Origin: Paenibacillus sp. D2_2
GTDB lineage: Bacteria; Bacillota; Bacilli; Paenibacillales; Paenibacillaceae
Assembly: GCF_031199965.1 (NCBI RefSeq)
Contig: NZ_CP133605.1
Location: forward strand, 377,501-441,500
Length of the DNA: 64,000 bases
Direction of reading: 5' to 3'
Under the pieces are notes generated by a model. It saw only the letters and a list, made by a program, of their open reading frames with translations, was not told the DNA's origin and made no database searches. Below are positions 1 through 9,100 of the stretch, one piece after another; within the stretch, counting starts at the first letter, position 1, and each line of letters starts with the position of its first letter. A program made the position numbers and the translations under genes.

Positions 1-247
1 CATCTCTGAGATCTTCCCGAACCGGATTCGCGGAAAGGCAACGGCGATTGCGTCGATGGCTCTATGGACTGCTGATTATGTTGTATCTCAGGCCTTCCCA
101 CCGATGCTCGCCTCTGCAGGCCCAGCACTGACCTTCTGGATCTTTGGTCTTATGTCTCTTATTGCCGTAGTGTTTACTTGGCGTAAGGTTCCTGAGACTA
201 AGGGCAAATCGCTGGAGGAAATCGAATCGATGTGGGTTGCTAAATAG
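1..247 (+). CDS. sugar MFS transporter, C-terminal end (partial)
   Basis: Open frame from base 2 to the TAA at 245-247; the gene starts outside the window. The encoded tail begins SEIFPNRIRGKATAIA, which matches the conserved loop of the sugar porter branch of the major facilitator superfamily, and ends PETKGKSLEEIESMW, the branch's diagnostic C-terminal motif (PETKG). Two hydrophobic stretches between these correspond to the last membrane helices. The family imports sugars or polyols by proton symport through the cytoplasmic membrane; the substrate cannot be told from this fragment. An in-frame ATG at 56 is internal and not a start. A strong hairpin follows 56 bases downstream. Confidence 0.9.
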   Translation, partial: ISEIFPNRIRGKATAIASMALWTADYVVSQAFPPMLASAGPALTFWIFGLMSLIAVVFTWRKVPETKGKSLEEIESMWVAK

Positions 248-302
248 CAATCTTATTATAAGCAAGGAATATCAGAGATAGCAGTTGATATACTATGAAA
301 CT

Positions 303-337
303 TACGAGGGGCTTTCCATTATGGAAAGCCCCTCGTA
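303..337. terminator. hairpin terminator after the MFS gene
   Basis: Perfect inverted repeat with 16-bp arms (TACGAGGGGCTTTCCA and its complement) around a 3-base loop. There is no T-run directly after it, so termination may be weak, but position and stability fit a terminator for the upstream gene. Confidence 0.7.
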
Positions 338-548
338 GTATGTTCTAGCTAGTCTGTAAGACGTCGTCGAACTCTTTCTCTACAAACAATACATATCAAG
401 AGAGATTGAAAACTGCAATAATGCATCTTTTTTGGCATGAAATCGTCTGTTTTTGTGAAAAGCCTGCAAATGCGGTTCGGCCCCCTAAATCTGGAGTCTG
501 ACCCGAGTAAAATACTGTATTCGTAGTCTAACGCTATATTTTAAAGTT

Positions 549-1421
549 TTACAAAGATCTATAGAACTGAGACCGATCTTCGAACTGCATAATCCAACTA
601 GAAAATTGGAGTGGAGACATCCGTTTCAGACTGCCATGCATTCTTCGGTTGTTGTAGAAATCGATATAGTTATCTATCGATTCATAGGCGGCCTCCATCG
701 TCTTGTATTCCATTTTGCTGAATAGATTTTTCTCCACAATACTGTGGAACGACTCAATATATGCGTTCATATTTGGAGTTTTAGGAGGGATTCTTTCGTG
801 TGAAATGCCCCAATTTTCACACGTATCTCCAAATAAAGCACTGATAAATTGAGGTCCATTATCTGTTCGGATCGTGGGTAGCGATTCTCCTGGCTGGATC
901 CGGGACTCTAGTGCCTTTCCCAGAACTTGAATTGCATGAGTAGCCTTACATTCAGAGCCTCGGTAATAGCTCACAATAGCGCGGTCGAATACATCAATGA
1001 TACTGAGCAGGAAAAAGAAGCGGTCACGTCCTGCTACGTAACCATATTTAATATCCATTTGCCATAACTGATTCGGACAGGTGACTAGACGATTTCTAGG
1101 CAATCGACGAGGATGCTTCGATCTTCTCTCTCGATACTTTTGGAGAATCCCCAATTCACGACACAAACGGTAAGCTTTCTTATTATTCAAAATGAGACGG
1201 TGATCCTTACGGAGGCACTCAGCAAGCAATTTATACCCATACTCGTTCTCTTCGCCTTCTGTAAGCTCTACGAACCACTCTTTAATCTGTTCGTCGCTTA
1301 TTCTGGTACCGTTTTCCGTTAGCGAATAACCTGGGCATGGACGCCCTTTACGAATGCGTGTTACAGGCTCATCATGTTGGCCTATTCTTTTTTTTCGTGC
1401 ATAATAGCTTGACTCAGCCAA
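549..1421 (-). CDS. IS3-family transposase OrfB (DDE integrase core), IS A
   Basis: The catalytic half of an IS3-type transposase, which cuts and joins the element's ends. The rve core shows the DDE residues in WQMDIKYGY, RTDNGPQF and NAYIESFHS, followed by FYNNRRMHGSLKRMSP, typical of the family C-terminus. An N-terminal helix-turn-helix-like region precedes the core. The frame is open upstream of the ATG to about 1516 (it reads EEPCLSERFEIADQF), so the natural product is probably an OrfAB fusion made by -1 frameshifting, and 1421 is only the first ATG. The run at the expected slippery site is A5G (1512-1516) instead of the usual A6G, so frameshifting would be impaired as read; this may be a consensus error. 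Confidence 0.88.
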   Translation of the reverse strand: MAESSYYARKKRIGQHDEPVTRIRKGRPCPGYSLTENGTRISDEQIKEWFVELTEGEENEYGYKLLAECLRKDHRLILNNKKAYRLCRELGILQKYRERRSKHPRRLPRNRLVTCPNQLWQMDIKYGYVAGRDRFFFLLSIIDVFDRAIVSYYRGSECKATHAIQVLGKALESRIQPGESLPTIRTDNGPQFISALFGDTCENWGISHERIPPKTPNMNAYIESFHSIVEKNLFSKMEYKTMEAAYESIDNYIDFYNNRRMHGSLKRMSPLQFSSWIMQFEDRSQFYRSL

Positions 1422-1491
1422 CCCTAAGATTCGCAGTACCAGTGCTGCATAATATCCCTGCTTAATAAACTGGTCTGCTATTTCGAATCTT

Positions 1492-1803
1492 TCAGATAAG
1501 CAGGGTTCTTCTTTTTAAGAGTTCACGCAGGATTTCGATTTCTAATTCCTTTTCGCCTAGGATCTTTACAGCGGTTTGGTATTTCTCTTCGACTTCCTGC
1601 AATCTTTTTAATTCCTGTAGCTGTTCATCTGCAGCGGGTATCTCATGCTCTTCGATTTGATCTCGATACTCCCTGATCCAACTACGAATAGTCTCAGGAT
1701 GAACTCCATACTTACGGGACAATACGGCTACCTTAATCCCTGCTAGTGCCTCACGGACCACCTGTAAACGAACTTCTTCATACGCTTTATTCTTTCGTTT
1801 CAT
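1492..1803 (-). CDS. IS3-family OrfA (helix-turn-helix), IS A
   Basis: About 103 residues with the HTH pattern VRLQVVREALAGIKVAVLSRK near residues 11-31, and YGVHPETIRSWIREY. A leucine-zipper-like coiled coil (residues about 60-95) ends in ELEIEILRELLK, as in IS3-group OrfA proteins, which bind the element's ends. It ends just after the A-run at 1512-1516. With six A's instead of five, the frame would end a few codons later and the -1 frame would enter orfB, which is the family arrangement. Confidence 0.85.
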   Translation of the reverse strand: MKRKNKAYEEVRLQVVREALAGIKVAVLSRKYGVHPETIRSWIREYRDQIEEHEIPAADEQLQELKRLQEVEEKYQTAVKILGEKELEIEILRELLKRRTLLI

Positions 1804-1978
1804 TTCGAATCTCCCCTTTATAAATAGTCTAATTTATTGGAGGGCAAGACTCCACTTTTATTAGGGGGCCGTGAGGAATGTGCAGGCTTTTTTCGCCTAT
1901 ATCATTGGATTGTGCTGAAATCAAAAGAAAAGCCTGCATAAATGGTCATACCCCTGTCAAGTAGACATATAAAAAAAG

Positions 1979-2815
1979 CTAAGCTGCTAGCGCGCACCGG
2001 TACTCAATCGGTGCGCGTTGTTTCAATTTGGCTTGAAAACGGTGATAGTTGTAGAAATAAATATAATCTTCTACTGCTTGCTGAATTTCTGCTCCTGATC
2101 TACACTGTTTAATATACAGCTTCTCTGTTTTGAGATGCGAAAAGAAGGATTCGATGCATGCGTTATCCAGGCAGGTTGCTTTGCGAGAGTGGCTGCCTTT
2201 AACGCCGAGTGCTTCTAATTGCGTGTTGTATGCCTGAGACGTGTATTGGAAGCCCTGATCCGAATGGAGCACGGCTTCCGAAACGTCTCTTTTCTTTGCC
2301 CATTCTTTTACTGTATCTAGTACGAGTTCAACATCGTTACGTTCTGACAAATTCCAGGCGACAATCTCGTTGTTAAATAAATCTTGGATGACGGATAAAT
2401 AATAAAATTTCTTTCCGTCGGAAATATAGGTAATGTCAGTGACCATTTTTTGCTGCGGTGCTGTAGCATGGAATTGGCGCTTTAAGCGATTGGGATAGAC
2501 AACAGAAGGCGTATAATTGGACTGTTTTCGCTTTCTCCGTATCACCGATTGGATCGATAATTCACTCATGATCCTCGATACTTTTTTATGATTCACCTTG
2601 TAACCGGCTTCCCATAAGGCGGTCATCATGCGCGGGTAGCCAAACTCTGGGTGTGCAAAATGGATAGCCATCATATGTTCTTTAATTCCATGATCCTTGT
2701 CTCGCCTTGCCTCACGCTCAGGGTTTGTGGCTCGCCATTTGTAATAACTGGCTCTTGGTATTCCTGCAATGGTTAGCAAACGTGTAATGCCGTGAGAGCC
2801 GCGTAGTTCTTCCAC
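1979..2815 (-). CDS. IS3-family transposase OrfB, IS B
   Basis: 278 residues. The N-terminal HTH_21-type region includes HPEFGYPRMMTAL, and the rve catalytic core has DDE residues in MVTDITYIS, LHSDQGFQYT and NACIESFFSHLK, ending in FYNYHRFQAKLKQRAP. Start codon GTG at 2815 overlaps the orfA stop (TAGTG). The functional protein in this group is usually the OrfAB fusion made by -1 frameshifting at an A6G heptamer, present near 2871-2880 inside orfA. It differs clearly in sequence from the other two IS elements in the window. Confidence 0.92.
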   Translation of the reverse strand: MEELRGSHGITRLLTIAGIPRASYYKWRATNPEREARRDKDHGIKEHMMAIHFAHPEFGYPRMMTALWEAGYKVNHKKVSRIMSELSIQSVIRRKRKQSNYTPSVVYPNRLKRQFHATAPQQKMVTDITYISDGKKFYYLSVIQDLFNNEIVAWNLSERNDVELVLDTVKEWAKKRDVSEAVLHSDQGFQYTSQAYNTQLEALGVKGSHSRKATCLDNACIESFFSHLKTEKLYIKQCRSGAEIQQAVEDYIYFYNYHRFQAKLKQRAPIEYRCALAA

Positions 2816-3156
2816 TATTTTATAGTTCTCTTGCTGGCTGGGGGCTTCTCCTTTACTAGATTTGGATACCGCTTTTTTAAATAATCTACCTGTGCTTTCA
2901 GGTAATCTCGCTCTTCTTCGACACTTCCAAACGACGTACGTGGACGTCCCTTCAGTGGATTTACTTCACCTTTACTCTTACCAAGTGACTCACCGTTTTT
3001 CCACTTCTTCACCCAAACCTTTAGCTGCGAACAATTACGAATTCCCTCTCGTTCGGCCACTACCTTGTAACTTGCAGAGCCTTTCAAATAAGCTTGGACT
3101 GCCTTTAATTTGAATTCTTCAGTATATGTGTTGAATGTTTGTCCCTTTCTAGCCAT
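2815..3156 (-). CDS. IS3-family OrfA, IS B
   Basis: 113 residues. It starts MARKGQTFNTYTEEFKLKAV, the typical OrfA opening, with an HTH (EREGIRNCSQLKVWVKKW) and a C-terminal coiled-coil region (VEEERDYLKAQVDYLKKRYP). The YLKK codons contain the A6G slippery heptamer for -1 frameshifting into orfB. OrfA binds the inverted repeats and modulates transposition. Confidence 0.9.
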   Translation of the reverse strand: MARKGQTFNTYTEEFKLKAVQAYLKGSASYKVVAEREGIRNCSQLKVWVKKWKNGESLGKSKGEVNPLKGRPRTSFGSVEEERDYLKAQVDYLKKRYPNLVKEKPPASKRTIK

Positions 3157-3372
3157 AAAATATCCCCTCCAAGTGTCACTCCAACCTCCATCTTAACATG
3201 GAGGTTTTTTTGAGTGTCTACTTGAAGGGGATAATACCAAAATGCAGGCTTTTCTATATTAAAAGGGGGAGTATCATTTAAAAACTGTATTTTTGTAGGC
3301 TTTTCCGTCATCGGCACCTCGAGTATAACATTTCATGCTGATACGACGGATTCTTTGAACACTATCGGTATA

Positions 3373-4602
3373 TTATTGAGCTGCTACTGTATTGTTCTCA
3401 GGAGTAACAATGATGACATCTGCATTTGTAATACCTGGTAAGGACTTCGTCATGATTGGCGAATGGTAAACAACGACCTTCATGCCATCTTTCAATTCAG
3501 TGTCAGCACCAGGTGCCGGGAGTACAACGGTCTTGTCGGAGATGTTAAGAATAATATCATTCTCTGTTTTATCGTCAGAGCCAACATTGAGATAGACGCG
3601 ACCTTCGCCTGCACGTTCCGAATTAGCGATGGTTCCTTCTGCTTTGACCGCTTGAGTCGCTTTCACTACGATCTTGTCAGCATGGGTTTGACCAGGGGAG
3701 CTCATCGCCATTACGTTGCCGTAGAAGGCATCGATGTAGCTAGCTTCCTTCAATGCATCCGCAGTCAATACAACACCGTTCTCATCGACGATTACCGTAT
3801 CTTTATCCACATGAAGCATCACATAGTTGGTGCCGCCGCCAAGCTCCATCGGGTTGCCAATCACGGTGATGGCTCCAGTCTTATCATTAACATTCGTAAT
3901 GACTCCACTAGTACCTGGAGTGAGGTCAGCGATTTCTTCTGTATTTACAACTACATAGTTGGTGGTTGACTGTGCAGGCAGGCTCATCGCTACGGCTGGG
4001 CCATAGAATGCTTCTACGCTCATACCAGCCTTGATATCGCCAGCTTCGATAGCCTTATGATTCTGATCGAGGATGGTTACTTTTGGATCAAGATGAAGGA
4101 TGATTTCATTATTAAATCCGCCATACACATCAGTTCCCTTGACGAAGATGCTGCCGTCTTCTTTCACTTCGGAGACTGTACCTTGAATAGCGCTGAAGTC
4201 ACTGTCTTGAACGACCAGAGTTAAGGCAGTTCCGCGTGCCGGCATGCTCTTGGTAATGTTCGGTCCGTAGAAAGCTTTAACCACTTTCTGGTCATCGATA
4301 ATCGACTTCAGGGCAACGGTTTTACCTTTTGAATCGATGATTTTAGTATCCTTGGTGATGGAGAGAATGATCTCGCTTTGGTCGTTTGCAGCCAGACCAC
4401 GTCCAGTAACAGTAATGAATTTGCCTGTATTATCATTAACGAAATCGGTAATCTTACCCATTGTTCCAGGTACAACCTTGGCTTGAGTGATAGCAACTCC
4501 ATTAACTGGTGTTACTACTCCTTGTTGTGCAAAAGCTGCTGTAGGTATAGCGGCCATAGCCAGAATCGTTGCGGTTGCTAAAACTTTGAATGGTTTGTTC
4601 AT
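3373..4602 (-). CDS. secreted protein with four internal repeats, function unknown
   Basis: The start is the ATG at 4602 rather than the upstream ATG at 4722: a GGAGG site lies 7-8 bases ahead, and the product then opens MNKPFKVLATATILAMAAIP, a classic signal peptide cleaved near AFAQQ. The mature protein of about 385 residues consists of roughly four repeats of about 90 residues. Each has a pattern like I...V.D.TG.ITV.G, then EIIL...DT.I.D, then a closing motif AFYGP..A.SLPA (AFYGPNITKSMPA, AFYGPAVAMSLPA, AFYGNVMAMSSPG, VYHSPIMTKSLPG). I do not recognise the function. The repeats suggest beta-rich surface or matrix modules. The gene is monocistronic, with the IS-bearing repeat array downstream of it. 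Confidence 0.8.
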   Translation of the reverse strand: MNKPFKVLATATILAMAAIPTAAFAQQGVVTPVNGVAITQAKVVPGTMGKITDFVNDNTGKFITVTGRGLAANDQSEIILSITKDTKIIDSKGKTVALKSIIDDQKVVKAFYGPNITKSMPARGTALTLVVQDSDFSAIQGTVSEVKEDGSIFVKGTDVYGGFNNEIILHLDPKVTILDQNHKAIEAGDIKAGMSVEAFYGPAVAMSLPAQSTTNYVVVNTEEIADLTPGTSGVITNVNDKTGAITVIGNPMELGGGTNYVMLHVDKDTVIVDENGVVLTADALKEASYIDAFYGNVMAMSSPGQTHADKIVVKATQAVKAEGTIANSERAGEGRVYLNVGSDDKTENDIILNISDKTVVLPAPGADTELKDGMKVVVYHSPIMTKSLPGITNADVIIVTPENNTVAAQ

Positions 4603-4857
4603 TGTAATTCCTCCTAGTTCTATGTGTAGGTTAGTACATACGGCTTGATAAATTGCTAATATGGCATGTCCTTGCATGTTGTTTTCGTACTTATAGACGG
4701 AGGCCCTTGAGAAATGTTGCACTAAGAGAGGAAATTTTCATGAGCTGACGTAGAGATATCGTCTCGTGGGCTGTTTTACTGCGATCCTACGTGTGGTACT
4801 CTGAATCATAGGATAGCTGCCTAAAAGACGGCTGGATGACAAAAGGAGGCATCATAT

Positions 4858-5957
4858 ATGGCAATAAATCAAACGCTCGGATCAGCGTTCAACAACACTA
4901 CATATCGGCTTTTAGGACATGGACCAAGAAATACCGGAATGCTTCAGTCTGCATTTCATAATATGGATGAGTATACGGACAGCGATATGTATGGTAAAGG
5001 GACGCTCATTGAACAATTCCAGACGAAAATGGCTGAATATCTGGGCAAGAGAGCGCTGTGTTCTTTCCTAGCGGGACGATGGCGCAGCAGATCGCACTGC
5101 GAATCTGGTGTGACAGGAAGGAGCTGCGTAAGGTAGCTTATCATCCACTCTGCCATCTGGAAATTCATGAGGAAGACGGTCTCAAGAAGCTGCATGGAAT
5201 TGAACCGATCCTGTTGGCGGATCGTAGCCGTCTAATTACTTTGGATGATGTGGAAAATATGAACGAGAGCATTTCCTGTCTCCTCCTGGAATTGCCGCAA
5301 CGGGAAATCGGTGGACAACTACCGGACTATGCGGAGCTTGAGGCGATTTCAGCTTACTGTCGTGAGCAAGGTATTAAACTGCATCTTGATGGTGCTAGAT
5401 TGTTTGAAATCGTACCGTACTATGGGAAGACGGCTGCTGAAATTTGCGCCTTGTTCGATAGTGTATATGTTTCTTTCTATAAAGGGCTTGGCGGTGTAGC
5501 TGGAGCCATTCTGGCCGGGGATTCGGATTTTACAGAGGAGTCGAAGCCATGGAAAAGACGGCATGGTGGCGATTTGATTAGTTTATATCCTTATATAATA
5601 AGTTCGGATTATTATTTCGAGCAAAGAATCGGAAAGATGACTCAGTACTATGAGGGGGCCAGACACTTGGCCGAAATGTTCAACCGCTGTTCGAAAGCTA
5701 CGACCTTGCCGGAAGTACCTGTCTCAAATATGTTCCATCTTCATTTTGCAGCGTCTCAAGAGCAAGTGGAGCAAGCTCTGATTGAGCTGTATGAGGAGAC
5801 AGGGATCGGCATAACTTCGTATCTTCGAACGGTCGAAGAAAACTCATGTTACACAGAGATCAGCGTCGGGGATAAATATGCGGAGCTGTCGCCAGAGCAA
5901 ATCGAGACATTATTTGCATTGCTGGATCAGAAGTTAAGTTCACTGAGTAATGCATAG
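4858..5957 (+). CDS. PLP-dependent beta-eliminating lyase / threonine aldolase family, frame broken once
   Basis: Start ATG at 4858 behind AAAAGGAGG. The first 65 codons and the rest (from about 5058) are in different frames. Adding one base near 5050-5056 (GCGCT to GCGGCT) restores the family sequence LGKRAAVFFPSGTMAQQIAL and gives 366 residues, the usual length. Visible motifs are the PSGTMAQQ phosphate-binding loop, HLDGARLFE with the cofactor-binding Asp, and SFYKGLGG with the Schiff-base Lys. Family members cleave L-threonine or L-allo-threonine to glycine and acetaldehyde, or act on related beta-hydroxy amino acids, in the cytosol. The gene stands alone with its own terminator. As read it is a frameshifted pseudogene; I think a consensus error is more likely. 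Confidence 0.82.
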
Positions 5958-5979
5958 TTCTAATTGACTATGAATAAGC

Positions 5980-6021
5980 AAGCCCACGGCCATGATTGAA
6001 CTCATTGGCTGTGGGCTTTTT
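5980..6021 (+). terminator. rho-independent terminator after the aldolase gene
   Basis: AAGCCCAC / GTGGGCTT arms with extended GCCA/TGGC pairing and a following T5 run. Confidence 0.85.
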
Positions 6022-6176
6022 GTCGTCATTCCCACAAACTTCTGAACTATACCATATGTTGAAGTCAAAATTGTCCGTTAATAGGTAAAAATCTAACCTG
6101 TATCAAGCCGGATCAGTGACTATGATGAACTACAGTAATTAAAAAAGAGCTGCTCAATGAAAGGGGAAAATCTATA

Positions 6177-9100
6177 TTGAAAGCGCTTTATAAAAGAGTA
6201 TCAATGGTGTTAATTGTCGGAATGATGCTTCAGGCGCTGGTTCCTGTTCAATCGCTCGTAGCTAAGGTGTCGGCGGATGATGGGATAGAGTCCAATCTTG
6301 TTCCAAATGGCGGTTTTGAAGTTGTGGTTCCGACAACGGATAATTCCTGGATTGGCGGGATGAAACCGGAAGGATGGGGCGCTTGGTTAGCCCTCCAAAA
6401 GGCTGAGGTGTCTGTTACGGATGCGGTTTACCATTCGGGAGCTTACTCTGTACAGATCAAGCAAAAAGCTGGTGATAGGACAGGACTTTCTATCAATGTA
6501 CCTGTCTCAGCAGGAGGCAGCTACAGGCTAAGTGCCTGGATTAAGACTGAGGATGTCGTATCTAGCGGCGGGGTTTTTGTCAGAACTAATTTCTACAAGA
6601 ATGTAAGTGGTATGGATGGCGCCACTAAGGATGAAAAGGTTGGAGATGGGCCGGCAACGAATAAAATGGCGGGAACGAATGATTGGACCCTGCAGGAAAC
6701 CATCTTATCGGTTCCAGCCGAAGCGAGGTATATAAGATTGGAGCCATTCTTCGAGACCGGCCAGGGACCGTATGGTTTGATGACGTGAACCTTGAACCCT
6801 GGGAGGTATAACGGGATTGGACTTGCAACCAAAGTCAGTTTCACTGCGCAAGGGAGATAGTACTGTGTTAACGCCTGTTGTTACGCCACAGGATGCAGAA
6901 GCGCAGACGCTTATGTGGACTTCCTCCGACCCGAGTGTAGCCAGCGTGGATGACGGGATAGTTACAGCGAATGAACATGGTAATGCGACGATCACAGTCT
7001 CTACACCCGATAGATTAATTCGGGCACAGGCTTTTGTTATGGTGGAATCTACTGAAACGCTGGACGGTTATGATGAACTCAGACAGAGATGGCATGACAA
7101 GCTAGTGGGTGGAGTCCAGATGGATATGGACGATTCGGATGTGCAGAACTACATTAGTAATTTTTCAAATCGGATCTCAAATTCTGAAGGGACAGGCATC
7201 GCGGACCTGATGGATAAGACATCTGGCGCGCAAAGTCTATGGGCTGGTGTAATTTCCAAAGATAATACCGATTCGGCTGCAATTAGTAAGGCTTATACGA
7301 TGATTAAGGATATGGCGACGGCATATTCGACAGAGGGAATGGCAAAGTATGGCGATTCTGAGCTGAGGGAAAAGATTATCTCGGCCCTGGATTGGATGTA
7401 TACCTATCAATATAACGAGAGTAAGAAGATCGTCGGCAACTGGTGGGATTGGGAAATCGGAACCCCACAGGCTTTAATGGATACTCTCGTGCTTATGTAT
7501 GACGATCTAAGCGAGGAGCAGATTGCCAGATATCTGAAGGTGATCGATACATTCGTACCGGATCCGACGAAGCGTGTGCAGAATGGGAATGTAACTGAGA
7601 CCAGGTGCGAACTTGCTCGACAAAGCACTGGTAGTTGTATTAAGAGGTGCGGTCGGCAAGCAGAGCTTCAAGATTGATCAGGGTAAAAATGCGATATATG
7701 GAGAGTTAAAATACGCTAAGAGCGGTGACGGTATCTATGAGGACGGCTCTTTGATCCAGCATACCAACATTGCTTACACAGGTTCTTATGGTGGAGTATT
7801 GATCGGTAGAATGGCCGATTTATTTTATTTGTTCAATGCATCTCCTTGGGAGATCAACGATCCCAGTGCAAATAATGTATATCGTTGGGTTGAGGATTCA
7901 TTCGAGACGTTGATTTATAAAGGGGCCATACTGGATAACGTTAGGGGACGCGCTATCTCACGGCAGAGCGATTCAGACCACTTAACCGGACGTGCGATCA
8001 TTCGTACACTGGCACGGTTGGCGGAAGGGGCTCCGGCGGACCAGTCTGCTAAGATCAAGAGCATGATCAAGGAGTGGGTACAGTCTGATACTACATTCTC
8101 TAACTATTATGAGAATATGCCAATATACGAGATGAATCTGATCAAAGGGATTGTAAATGATTCTTCAGTTACAGCGCGTGGAGAGCTGGTTAAGCATCAG
8201 AACTTTGCGGCGATGGACCGTGTTGTCCACCTACGTCCAGACTTTGGATTTGCGCTTAGTATGTTCTCGCAGCGGATCTCAGCCTTTGAGTACGGCAACG
8301 GAGAGAACAAGCAAGGATGGTATACCGGTATCGGGATGACCAGCTTGTACAACAATGATCTGTCGCAGTACAGCAATCAATACTGGCCGACGGTAGATAT
8401 GTATCGCTTACCGGGACGACCACGGATGGTTATGCACCAGCTGCTAAAGATTGGGCATCGTATTACAATCCGCGAGCTTGGGTCGGTGGGTCAACCCTCG
8501 ATGGCCTGTATGGAGCAAACGGAATGAATTACTCGCTTAAGGACAGTACGGGAAGCGACTTACAGGGCAAGAAATCCTGGTTCATGTTCGATGATGAAAT
8601 CGTAGCTATAGGTTCAGATATTTCAGGATCGGCTAACCGTAAGGTAGAGACGATTGTAGAGAATCGGCAATTAAATGACAGCGGTTCCAATAATCTGGTT
8701 GTAGACGGTCAAGTGAAGCCTTCTACCCTCGGATGGGAAGAGACGCTGAAGGGAATTAGCTGGGCATATTTACAGGGCAATGTTCAGGGTTCAGATATTG
8801 GATATTATTTTCCAGGAAAGACGGACATTTACGGGAAACGTGAAGCAAGAACTGGCTCCTGGAAGAATATCAATGACGACGGCTCGGCAAATCCGATTAC
8901 GAGGAATTATTTAAGTTTGGCGTTCGAGCATGGCAATGCACCAAAGAACGGGTCCTACGCCTATGTATTGCTGCCTAATAAAGGGGTGGCGGAAACTGAG
9001 CAATACAGCAAGAATCCTGACATTGAGATCCTGAGTCAATCGAGTCAGGTCCATGCTGTTCGGGATAAGAAGCTGGGAATTAGTGCGTTTAATTTCTGGG

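Larger units (their letters stand above)
479..1870 (-). mobile_element. IS3-family insertion sequence A
   Basis: Ends are related inverted repeats: GGCCCCCTAA followed by TGGAGTC at the left (479-500), and the complement at the right (1846-1870). The element encodes orfA and orfB of an IS3-type transposase on the minus strand. I find no convincing target duplication, so the exact ends are uncertain by a few bases. It sits between two arms of a palindromic repeat. Confidence 0.8.
1951..3230 (-). mobile_element. IS3-family (IS150-like) insertion sequence B
   Basis: A 1280-bp element. Left end CCCCTGTCAAGTAGACA (from 1951), right end the complement of CCCCTTCAAGTAGACA (to 3230). Both ends are flanked by the trinucleotide ATA (1948-1950 and 3231-3233), a 3-bp target duplication as expected for this group. 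Both transposase genes look intact. It lies in the loop of a palindromic repeat whose arms are at 1928-1939 and 3242-3253. Confidence 0.9.
458..3304. repeat. array of palindromic intergenic repeats, interrupted twice by IS elements
   Basis: The 11-mer AAAAGCCTGCA occurs at 458-468 and 1928-1938. Its complement TGCAGGCTTTT occurs at 1881-1891 and 3243-3253, and a degenerate half lies near 3295. With the two IS elements removed, the arms pair as two adjacent hairpins (458/1891 and 1928/3253), resembling bacterial interspersed mosaic elements. The second hairpin has 12-bp arms (1928-1939 and 3242-3253) plus inner TGGT/ACCA pairing. The repeats lie between the MFS gene and the gene ending at 3373 and carry no ORF. 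Confidence 0.7.

Noticed and set aside
458-1891. AAAAGCCTGCA as part of the terminal inverted repeat of IS A.
   Set aside because: The same arms flank the unrelated IS B, whose true ends are fixed by an ATA duplication, so the arms belong to the host repeat.
3105-3317. Minus-strand ORF across the right end of IS B.
   Set aside because: It spans the IS end and repeat arm, has no homology-like features and no ribosome binding site.
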